Positions 16,021 to 23,319 of a DNA stretch of 28,525 nt are shown here, one piece after another. The stretch comes from an uncultured bacterium (GTDB lineage: Bacteria > Verrucomicrobiota > Kiritimatiellia > RFP12 > UBA1067). Position numbers and translations under genes: made by a program. The notes beneath the pieces are model-generated. The model was not told where the DNA came from. It made no database searches and saw only the letters and a program-made list of their open reading frames with translations. Where the stretch lies: positions 1 through 28,525 of the forward strand of contig CACZAK010000066.1 of NCBI GenBank assembly GCA_902779075.1. The letters run 5' to 3'. Numbering within the stretch: the first letter of the stretch is position 1; every line of letters starts with the position of its first letter.

Positions 16021-16073
16021 GTTGGCAAATATATGAATATTGTTGATTTTTTAAACATTTGTCGTGTGCTTAT

Positions 16074-16124
16074 TTGACTTGAATACTATATATTTGCTAT
16101 AATTGCGCCGTTTTAAGACGGAGG
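16074..16124 (+). promoter_or_regulatory. Promoter and RBS of the second AAA/DUF234 gene
   Basis: TTGACT (16074-16079) and TATAAT (16098-16103) are 18 bases apart. ACTATAT at 16085-16091, in the spacer, repeats the operator half-site seen at 8328. GGAGG (16120-16124) is seven bases before the ATG at 16132. CCGT/ACGG (16108-16121) may form a small hairpin touching the RBS. Confidence 0.72.
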
Positions 16125-16131
16125 CAATGAT

Positions 16132-17547
16132 ATGATTGGACGCAAAAAAGAGTTGATGAGGTTCAGGGAGGCCGAGGAGTCCGACCAATCCGAATTTCTT
16201 GCCGTATATGGGCGGCGGCGTGTTGGTAAGACCTTCCTGATAAGGCAGGCATTTTCAAATCATTTTACATTCGCGCATACAGGCATTGCAAAAGGATCAA
16301 TGGCGGAGCAATTGGCAAATTTTCAGGATTCACTTGTCGAATATGGCTATGAAGACATTCCTGCTCCGCAGACATGGCTTGAGGCGTTTCGCCGTTTGAG
16401 AAAGGTCATCTCAGAGTCGAAGGACATCCGCAAGATCGTGTTCATAGATGAAATGCCATGGATGGATACGCCTCGTTCAAACTTCACGGCGGCACTGGAG
16501 CACTTCTGGAACGGATGGGCCTCGGCTCGTAGCGATGTTGTGTTGATTGTCTGTGGTTCTGCCACAAGCTGGATTATCAACAAGGTCATAAGGAACAAGG
16601 GCGGGCTTCATAACCGCGTAACGGGGAAAATCCATCTTCGGCAGTTTTCGCTGAAGGAGTGCGAAGAGTATGCGGAGGCGCGGCATCTGGGGATGTCGCG
16701 GAGCCAGATTGCCGAAGCGTACATGGTTCTGGGCGGAGTCCCGCACTATTGGTCTTTTCTGAAGAGAGACGCCAGCCTGGCCCAGAACATCGACAGGATG
16801 TTCTTCTCCGAGGACGGGGAACTGAAGGACGAGTTCCACGAGTTGTACGCTTCGCTTTTCAAGCGCAAGGCGCCATACGAAGCCATCGTCACTGCTCTTG
16901 CCGCGAAAAAGGGGGGCTTGACGCGCGAGGAACTTATTGCACATACTGGGATGGCGAACAATGGCCGCTTGACGGAACGCCTTGCGGAACTTGAACAGTG
17001 TGGATTCATCAGGAGCTACCATGTCGTTGGCGCATGCGCCAGCGCAATCGTCTATCAGCTCATGGACAGTTTCACGCTCTTTCACTTCAACTTCATCAAG
17101 AACAACCAAAGGCGCAACGAACGGTTCTGGTCGTCTTCGCTCGGCTCTCCGATGTACCACGCATGGCGAGGCCTCTCCTTCGAGCGGCTGTGCCTTCAGC
17201 ACGTCGGCAAGATAAAGGACGCCATCGGCATCGGAGGCGTCGACGCGGAAGTTGGATGCTGGCGGCATGTTGCGAACGAGCGCTGTCCGCAGGGAGCGCA
17301 AATCGACCTTGTGATCGACCGTGCCGACAACGTGGTTGACCTTTGCGAAATGAAATGCACCGATTCGCCATATCGTGTTTCGGAATCAGACATTGCGGAG
17401 ATGAAGCGGAAATGCGAAGTCTATCGCACTGTCACGAACACGCGCAAGTCGATTCATACGCTTCTCGTGTCCGCGAGCGGCACGGAGCCGGGGATGTATC
17501 GCAACGAGATTAACTGCGAAGTCACGCTCGATGCGCTGTTTGCGTAA
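16132..17547 (+). CDS. AAA ATPase with C-terminal DUF234 domain, second paralogue
   Basis: A 471-residue protein colinear with the one at 8385-9782. Walker A GRRRVGKT is again at 27-34. Walker B reads KIVFIDEMPWMD, and the sensor-like block is IVCGSATSW. The middle region has LIAHTGMANNGRLTERLAELEQCGFI. The DUF234 part carries Asp392 in AQID and Glu406-x-Lys408 in CEMKC. Conservation of both the ATPase and nuclease-like residues in two diverged copies argues that both activities matter. The extra length lies in an insertion before the AQID motif that includes two Cys and two His (WRHVANERCPQG region). It has its own promoter and RBS. Its function is unknown; its position after a second catabolic operon repeats the first module. 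Confidence 0.88.
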   Translation: MIGRKKELMRFREAEESDQSEFLAVYGRRRVGKTFLIRQAFSNHFTFAHTGIAKGSMAEQLANFQDSLVEYGYEDIPAPQTWLEAFRRLRKVISESKDIRKIVFIDEMPWMDTPRSNFTAALEHFWNGWASARSDVVLIVCGSATSWIINKVIRNKGGLHNRVTGKIHLRQFSLKECEEYAEARHLGMSRSQIAEAYMVLGGVPHYWSFLKRDASLAQNIDRMFFSEDGELKDEFHELYASLFKRKAPYEAIVTALAAKKGGLTREELIAHTGMANNGRLTERLAELEQCGFIRSYHVVGACASAIVYQLMDSFTLFHFNFIKNNQRRNERFWSSSLGSPMYHAWRGLSFERLCLQHVGKIKDAIGIGGVDAEVGCWRHVANERCPQGAQIDLVIDRADNVVDLCEMKCTDSPYRVSESDIAEMKRKCEVYRTVTNTRKSIHTLLVSASGTEPGMYRNEINCEVTLDALFA

Positions 17548-17624
17548 TTTTGCAGTGTGAAAGTCTGTCTACCGGGAATTGACGCTGCGGCACTACTCGA
17601 GAGATGATGCGAGAAAAATCGGCT

Positions 17625-17715
17625 GTTATTGGATATGTGAGAAAGTCTTGCCGTAAAAGATAGGCGGTTTTGGTTGCGTTTTCACGGCGGGTCGCATATA
17701 ATGTGCGTCAGAAAG
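17625..17715 (+). promoter_or_regulatory. Type-B promoter/operator before the secreted-enzyme row
   Basis: This segment aligns without gaps to 11671-11760: GTGAGAAA (17637-17644), a GTAAAAGA block 16 bases later, GATAGGCGGTTT, a -35-like TTGCGT (17674-17679), a 17-base spacer and TATAAT (17697-17702). The shared sequence predicts control by the same regulator, encoded at 10441-11649. Bases 17548-17624 show no gene. Confidence 0.75.
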
Positions 17716-17744
17716 CCCTGAGGGGCGCAAATATAAGGAAGCCA

Positions 17745-19736
17745 ATGAAAATGAAAGCAACGAAATCTAATTCCGTCAGGATGCTTTGCAAGGAAATCAC
17801 GCTTCTGACTTTTGCTATCGTTTCCATTTCCGCCCTCGGCGCGACGGACATCACCGCCTACATGCGCTCGCTTGGGAGCGGGTATTCCGTTTCGGGCGGA
17901 GCCTTGCTCAGCGCGACCCCTGCCGCCAACGCGGTTGACGGTGTGGGATTCGAAAGAATTGACGGTGGAGCGGTCCGCTTCCCAAGATTGACGAGCAATG
18001 GAAGCGGGGGCTACAAAATCAACCCCGCTGAACTGAATTACAAATTTCTTGACGGACGCACTGCGATATTGACGGCGTTCACGGTGTATCGATACAGACG
18101 AGCGACATATAGCGATGTCGGGGACAAGGCCGACCTTGCGCGAACACCCAAGCGTTTCAAGCTTCTGGCGAGGAACGGCGACAGCGACGCTTGGACGACG
18201 CTCTATGAGACGGCGGAGGATGCCGTCTGGGGGAAGGACATCGCCTCAAACCGGTTCGAGATTGCGGAGGCGAACCGGAGACCATACGCCCAGTATCGTT
18301 TCGCACTCGATCTCACAAACGCGACAAACGAGTATTATGTGGCAAACACCCAAGGCAACGACGACTACTACTCCTACCACGAACTCGTCCTTGAAGGCGC
18401 AATGACGCTTTCATGGACTGGAGACGCGAACAATACGTGGAGCGGGTCTGATGCCAACTGGTCGAACGGCGCTGAGAGCCTGGCCTGGCAGCCCTCGGCG
18501 ATGGCGGTGTTCGGTGGCGGGAACGATGTTGCCGTGAGCGGCACACAGAATGTGAGCGGCATCAAGGTCGGGTCGGCAGGGGCCTGTTCGATTTCGGGCG
18601 GGGCGCTCGCAATTGGGGACCCCGCGTATTTTGACATCGCGTCATCGACCACGATCTCGTCCACGATAACCGACGCGAACGATGCAGATTCGGCAATGCG
18701 GTTTGACATTCCGGCGGTTACCAACGTCCTTGACTGCCGCAACGGCTCTTTTTTGCCGCGCAGTGAAACAAACTCCAAGACAGGCGCGGCTGTCCTCTGT
18801 TGGCCAGGAAGGTCGCTTCGAGACCTTGTCTCCGTGGTGTCGTGCGGGTTCAAATATGGTGGAGCATCGGCCAGCAGTCCGAGCATCGAATTCTTCGCGA
18901 ACGACTTCACGACGGCGTCATTCCAAGTGCAGTATTACACATCCACCCCATATGGCATGGCGGTCAAGGTTGAGTTGACGCAAGTAGGAAGCGACATCTA
19001 CGCCAGGGCGGTCTATGCCAAAAGGAAAGACATTGCAAAGCCGCAGGATCCACTCAATTTTGACTCCGCGACTGGGACATCGGCAAAGAACATTCTGGAT
19101 GACGACCACAATACGGACACCTATGGCGTCCGCAACATCAAACTTGCATTCCGCGAAGATCTGAACCTCAACGGCGCATTCACAAGCGAGAGGGATTTGG
19201 TGGTCAATGGCAATACGCTTTCGTTTGGTGCCCCATCGCTGGCGTTTGCGCAGGATGTTTCAGGAACTGGTACCTTGAAATTCGCCCCGGCGAGCGGCTC
19301 GCAGAATGTGGCCTTCGGCGGCAGCTGCGGTTGCGACGGCGGCATGATCCTCTCCGGAGCCACAACCGTTACGGTCTCCGACGCAGCCCCCTTTGCCAGC
19401 GGCATGCCGCTCGCGATGGAGGACGGCGCGACGCTCTCGGTCGGTACGGTCGCGGCCTGCACCGTCGGTGTTGCTACCTTCTCCGGAACAACAACGATTG
19501 CCGTTGCGAAAGGCGCGACTATTTCCTTCGATTCAGTCTCGTTCGCGGACGGTGCCATTGTCAATCTCGTCCTTTCGGGAAGCGCGGCTGGTCATGGGGT
19601 GCGCATTGGAACGACGGCGTCACTGTCCGCAGAGGAACTGGCTCACTTTGTTTGCAATGGGAAGCCTGTTAAGGTGCAACTTGAAGATGGCTGGCTCAAT
19701 GTCGTCGGGAATGGTCTTGTGCTATTCGTCAGATAA
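17745..19736 (+). CDS. Secreted protein, discoidin-like domain plus autotransporter-strand-like repeats
   Basis: The 663-residue product starts with basic residues and a hydrophobic core (TLLTFAIVSISALGA), a Sec signal peptide. Residues about 35-220 resemble an F5/8 type C (discoidin-like) carbohydrate-binding fold: paired strands, FTVYRYRR, RFKLLARNGDSDAWTTLYE, and a YAQYRFALD block near the end. A segment WTGDANNTWSGSDANWSNG (about 225-245) is typical of the autotransporter-associated strand-repeat proteins of PVC bacteria. The rest is Gly-, Ala-, Ser- and Thr-rich strand repeats (DLVVNGNTLSFG, GMILSGATTVTVSD). No PEP-CTERM anchor is visible. ATG 17745 follows AAGGAA (17735-17740); the ATG at 17751 is possible. 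GTG 17670 lies upstream of the promoter and is rejected. A surface glycan-binding role is inferred. Confidence 0.75.
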   Translation: MKMKATKSNSVRMLCKEITLLTFAIVSISALGATDITAYMRSLGSGYSVSGGALLSATPAANAVDGVGFERIDGGAVRFPRLTSNGSGGYKINPAELNYKFLDGRTAILTAFTVYRYRRATYSDVGDKADLARTPKRFKLLARNGDSDAWTTLYETAEDAVWGKDIASNRFEIAEANRRPYAQYRFALDLTNATNEYYVANTQGNDDYYSYHELVLEGAMTLSWTGDANNTWSGSDANWSNGAESLAWQPSAMAVFGGGNDVAVSGTQNVSGIKVGSAGACSISGGALAIGDPAYFDIASSTTISSTITDANDADSAMRFDIPAVTNVLDCRNGSFLPRSETNSKTGAAVLCWPGRSLRDLVSVVSCGFKYGGASASSPSIEFFANDFTTASFQVQYYTSTPYGMAVKVELTQVGSDIYARAVYAKRKDIAKPQDPLNFDSATGTSAKNILDDDHNTDTYGVRNIKLAFREDLNLNGAFTSERDLVVNGNTLSFGAPSLAFAQDVSGTGTLKFAPASGSQNVAFGGSCGCDGGMILSGATTVTVSDAAPFASGMPLAMEDGATLSVGTVAACTVGVATFSGTTTIAVAKGATISFDSVSFADGAIVNLVLSGSAAGHGVRIGTTASLSAEELAHFVCNGKPVKVQLEDGWLNVVGNGLVLFVR

Positions 19737-19749
19737 GGAGTTTTTAAGA

Positions 19750-21339
19750 ATGAGAAACTGTAACAGGATGGTCTGGACCGTTGTTGCACTAATTCCGGCT
19801 TTGCTTTTTGCCGAGCAGCAACTGACGGCAGGCTCCACGATGTCTTGCCCTCAAACTATGACAACCGTTCGGCCTGTGGCGACGGACGAGGCGCTGATAA
19901 ACCCTGACATGGGGTTTGTCTATTACAAGTATTCCAACAGGCTCTGGGCCTACGGCATCAACACGCCGGAAAACGACACGCTCGACTGGTTCCCCGGTTG
20001 CTCGACGGTCTATCTGCGCGTTCTCTGGAACGACATCGAACCGGAGGAAGGCGAGTACCGTTGGGATCTCTTCGATTCTGTCGCGCAGAACTGGATTGCC
20101 AAGGGCAAGAAAATCGCGATCCGCATCATCTGCTGTAACCAGACGGAAAACGCCACGCCGCAGTTCGTGAGGGATGCCGGCGCGAAAGGGTTCTGGTTTG
20201 AATACAAGACCCATGCCGCGAAAGGTGCAAGATTCCCTCCACGTTGGGAGCCAGTGTATGACGATCCCGTGTTCCTCGCGAAGCTGGAGAGCTTCGTCAA
20301 GGCGTTCGCCAGAAGATATGACGGCGACCCAAGCGTCGCGTTTGTCGATGTCGGCAGTTTCGGAATATACGGCGAGGGGAATTTATATGGAACCACGCAG
20401 CAGTATCTGGGCGACCCTGAACACCGCGCCGAATTCATGCGTCTCGCAAAGCTGCATCTCGACCTGTGGAAACGGCTTATGCCCAATACCTACCTTGTGG
20501 TTTCCGACGACATCGAGGGTGGATGGAGCCGCGAGGAGGACCCAGACCTGATGCGCTACTGCCGCGAAAACGGCATCGGATTCCGCGACGATTCCATCTT
20601 TTGCTTTCCCATTCCTGGGACGAACAAGAGCTGCCCGTTCGCCTACTGGGCGCACGACGGCTGGGCGCGGAAGTTCGCGCCGACGCTCCCCGTAGTCGTA
20701 GAGACAGGCCATTACACAAGCGTGTGCGGCACGCCGAAATGGGACGACGAGGAATATGTGCGCTGCGTGGAGGCGTATCAGGCGTCGTACATGTCGATCC
20801 ATGACTTCCCAGACGTTCACCTGAAGCTCTGCCGCGACGCAATCGACCGCATCAACAGAATCATTGGATACCGCTTTGAGCTTCGTGAGGTGTCTTATCC
20901 GGAGGAGGTGAAGATTGGCGAGAAGGTCGAAATCAAATCAATCTGGGTGAATGCGGGCGTTGCGCCCAAGACGAAGAGCGCGGCACTCGCGTGGTCGCTC
21001 CTCAATCCTGATGGCTCCGTCGCCTGGTGCGTGACGGACAACTCGTTTGACTTCAAGTCTCTCGAACCGAAGCTGAAGGGCGTGGAGAAGCCGCGCAATG
21101 TTGCGACGCCCTGCCGCTTCGGGTATTTGAAGCGCATTCCGGAGCCGGACAATTGCGTCGTGTGGGCGCGTGATGCCAAGCGGACTTTCCCTGACACTTT
21201 CGCGCCGCTGAAGCCGGGAGTCTATGCCCTCGCCGTGTCCGTCGGATCGTGGCAGGGTACGCCTGAAATCGCGTTGCCGCTCGAAGGGCAGATAGGCGCG
21301 ACGCGGCGGTATGCGGTCGGAAAAATCAATGTCAAGTAG
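19750..21339 (+). CDS. Secreted glycosidase-like barrel protein (DUF4832-like)
   Basis: A 529-residue exported protein with signal peptide MVWTVVALIPALLFAEQQ. After INPDMGFVYY it has a TIM-barrel-like order: TVYLRVLWNDIEPEEGEYRW, KKIAIRIICCNQ, then VDVGSFGIYGEGN with Glu209. The last motif matches the GxxGxxGE block of DUF4832-type barrels, and a later ASYMSIHDF strand fits too. A beta-sandwich follows from about residue 385 (IGEKVEIKSIWVNAGVAP...). These proteins resemble clan-A glycosidases, but no activity is assigned to the family as far as I know. The ATG at 19750 lies nine bases after AAGGAG (19735-19740), which overlaps the previous stop, so the two genes are cotranscribed. Its signal peptide closely resembles that of the hydrolase at 21692. 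Confidence 0.75.
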   Translation: MRNCNRMVWTVVALIPALLFAEQQLTAGSTMSCPQTMTTVRPVATDEALINPDMGFVYYKYSNRLWAYGINTPENDTLDWFPGCSTVYLRVLWNDIEPEEGEYRWDLFDSVAQNWIAKGKKIAIRIICCNQTENATPQFVRDAGAKGFWFEYKTHAAKGARFPPRWEPVYDDPVFLAKLESFVKAFARRYDGDPSVAFVDVGSFGIYGEGNLYGTTQQYLGDPEHRAEFMRLAKLHLDLWKRLMPNTYLVVSDDIEGGWSREEDPDLMRYCRENGIGFRDDSIFCFPIPGTNKSCPFAYWAHDGWARKFAPTLPVVVETGHYTSVCGTPKWDDEEYVRCVEAYQASYMSIHDFPDVHLKLCRDAIDRINRIIGYRFELREVSYPEEVKIGEKVEIKSIWVNAGVAPKTKSAALAWSLLNPDGSVAWCVTDNSFDFKSLEPKLKGVEKPRNVATPCRFGYLKRIPEPDNCVVWARDAKRTFPDTFAPLKPGVYALAVSVGSWQGTPEIALPLEGQIGATRRYAVGKINVK

Positions 21340-21345
21340 GCAAGA

Positions 21346-21639
21346 ATGAACGGCCAAGGAAAGTCAAAGCTGATGACGAAGTTCGTAAAACTTGCGGCTT
21401 CGGCAACGCTTGCCTCTGTCGGCATGTTTGCCGCCGACGCCGCGCCTTCGGTGTCAAGCCGGATTTTGACAGACTACGGCAGGTCGGTGCAGCGCGACGC
21501 ATACGGCAGTGCGCTTGCAATGATCGAGGGGATTCTTGGATATCTCGATTTCAACACCGAGGTCGTCGATTTCGGGATTACAAAGGACGGCTATGGCATC
21601 GAACCCCTATCGAGGGATTCGCAGTTCCGTCCGGAATAA
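21346..21639 (+). CDS. Small exported protein of unknown function
   Basis: A 97-residue reading with a Sec-type signal (FVKLAASATLASVGMFAADA) and a mature part of about 65 residues that I do not recognise (SRILTDYGRSVQRDAYG, then FNTEVVDFGITKDGYGIE). ATG 21346 has a weak AGG upstream; ATG 21373 follows AAGGA at 21356-21360 with a long spacer. It begins six bases after the previous stop, in the same transcript. The abrupt end suggests a remnant of a larger secreted enzyme, but a genuine small protein cannot be excluded. Confidence 0.5.
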   Translation: MNGQGKSKLMTKFVKLAASATLASVGMFAADAAPSVSSRILTDYGRSVQRDAYGSALAMIEGILGYLDFNTEVVDFGITKDGYGIEPLSRDSQFRPE

Positions 21640-21691
21640 AATGTTTCAATGTTGTCTTTGTCAGCTATATGCTCGTGAGGAGTCCTGCAAG

Positions 21692-23263
21692 ATGAAAAAC
21701 CGAGGTAAGATGTTTTGTTCTATTGCCACATTAGTTCCAGCATTGCTATTTGCCGAATCGCATCCGATTGAGGACGCCGAGAAAGTTTTGGTTCCTGGCA
21801 CAGTCGAAATCGTGGCGGACTTTACCGGAACGAACCCGCCGACGCGTGTATTGAGGGATTTCCTAACGCCCTGCGACATGTCCAAAGGAGGGGAGGTGTC
21901 CTTCGACATGTTCTGCGAAGATATTGGACAATTCTCGAAGTTCATGGTCTATTTCGGCAGTGGGGCTGGATGGTATATCACATATTTCAGTCCGGAGAAG
22001 TGTGGCGAGTGGGAGCATCGTCGCATTCGCGTAGGGAGAAAAACAACTTCATCCGAGGGCGTTGCCGCAGGATGGGATAAAGTTGACAGGATTCGCTTTT
22101 CATTGTCCCGCGCCGGTACAAGCAAGTCCATAATCAGACTGCGCGATATACGCTATAGCAGTCATGCAGAAGAAGACTCCCCTGAGGTGGTCGCCACTCG
22201 TAGGGTCAAGGCGCATGAACGACTTCTGTCAATGCCCGGCAAGGCAGGCGAACGGCGTTTCGCTTGGTGTCATACAGAATATGGACCGTTCAATGGCGAC
22301 TGGGACAAGGGAGCAAAGGAACTTCGCGACTGCGGATTCACGGACATCATCGTGAACTTGTGCTGTGGCGCCAATGCCGCCTACGAAAGCGCGGTAATGG
22401 AGCCGGCGCTGTCAGTCGCCAAATACGGCGACATGCTGGAACCATGCAAAGAGGCATGTCGCAAATACGGACTGAAGCTCCACGTGTGGCGACTATGCTG
22501 GCGTGTCAGGTGGACGACAAAGGAGGCCGTTGACCGGTTGGAGTCAGAAGGGCTTCTCCAGCGCAATATCAGGGGTGGTGTCGAGCGTGACTGGCTCTGC
22601 CCATCGAATCCACGTAATCGTGAGCGAGAGATTGCCGCTATGATGGAGCTCGTCGGGAAGGGAGTTGACGGCATACACTTTGACACGATCCGTTATTCCA
22701 GTCACGACACTTGTTTCTGCGACGGATGCAGGGAACGCTTCGGGCAGGTCGTTGGCCGCCAGCTTCCTGATGACTGGGCGAAGATTGTTCAGAACGACCC
22801 AGAGCTGGCGGCGACATGGGCTAAGTTCAGGGCTGACAATATCTCCGCCGTTGTTAGAGCTGTGGTGGAGCGTGCTCGTGCCAAGCGTTCTGACATAGAG
22901 ATATCCGCCGCCATCTTCAACACTCCGAATGATGACTACCGTGGTCGCGCCCAGGACTGGATGGGCTGGTGTCGCGAAGGACTTCTTGATTTCGTCTGCC
23001 CGATGGACTACACAGGTTCCACGGCCATGCTTCGCGGCATGTTGCGCATGCAAAGGGGTTATCAGGGAAAGACAAAGTTCTATCCCGGTCTCTGCATAAG
23101 CCTCTGGCCTGTTGACGGACGGGAGGAGCAGCGCCTTGCGGAGCAGATCGAAGCGGTGCGCGAGGAGGGCTTCGGCGGCTTCACGCTCTTCCAATACGAA
23201 AGCAAGACGCTTCCGCTCTTCAAGATACTGCGAGAAGGGCCGCTCGCGCCCATCGGGAATTAA
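21692..23263 (+). CDS. Secreted GHL10-like glycosyl hydrolase with N-terminal beta-sandwich
   Basis: A 523-residue exported protein. The signal peptide (SIATLVPALLFAES) is followed by a beta-sandwich of about 150 residues (VEIVADFTGTNPPTRV... WEHRRIRVG... IIRLRDIRYSS) that resembles a carbohydrate-binding module. The C-terminal barrel fits the glycosyl hydrolase-like 10 (GHL10) family: KYGLKLHVWRLCWRV, GVDGIHFDTIRY with Asp331, then ISAAIFNTPNDDY, DFVCPMDYT and GFGGFTLFQYES. GHL10 members are thought to cleave glycans, but few are characterised. ATG 21692 lies nine bases after GAGGAG (21677-21682); the in-frame reading from 21536 runs through the previous gene and is rejected. Cys-rich loops (DTCFCDGCRERF) may bind metal or form disulphides after export. 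Confidence 0.8.
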   Translation: MKNRGKMFCSIATLVPALLFAESHPIEDAEKVLVPGTVEIVADFTGTNPPTRVLRDFLTPCDMSKGGEVSFDMFCEDIGQFSKFMVYFGSGAGWYITYFSPEKCGEWEHRRIRVGRKTTSSEGVAAGWDKVDRIRFSLSRAGTSKSIIRLRDIRYSSHAEEDSPEVVATRRVKAHERLLSMPGKAGERRFAWCHTEYGPFNGDWDKGAKELRDCGFTDIIVNLCCGANAAYESAVMEPALSVAKYGDMLEPCKEACRKYGLKLHVWRLCWRVRWTTKEAVDRLESEGLLQRNIRGGVERDWLCPSNPRNREREIAAMMELVGKGVDGIHFDTIRYSSHDTCFCDGCRERFGQVVGRQLPDDWAKIVQNDPELAATWAKFRADNISAVVRAVVERARAKRSDIEISAAIFNTPNDDYRGRAQDWMGWCREGLLDFVCPMDYTGSTAMLRGMLRMQRGYQGKTKFYPGLCISLWPVDGREEQRLAEQIEAVREEGFGGFTLFQYESKTLPLFKILREGPLAPIGN

Positions 23264-23319
23264 ACAAGTGGCTCCCACCGTATAGCGGTCAGGTGCCCAT
23301 CGTGAATCGGGAAAATGAA

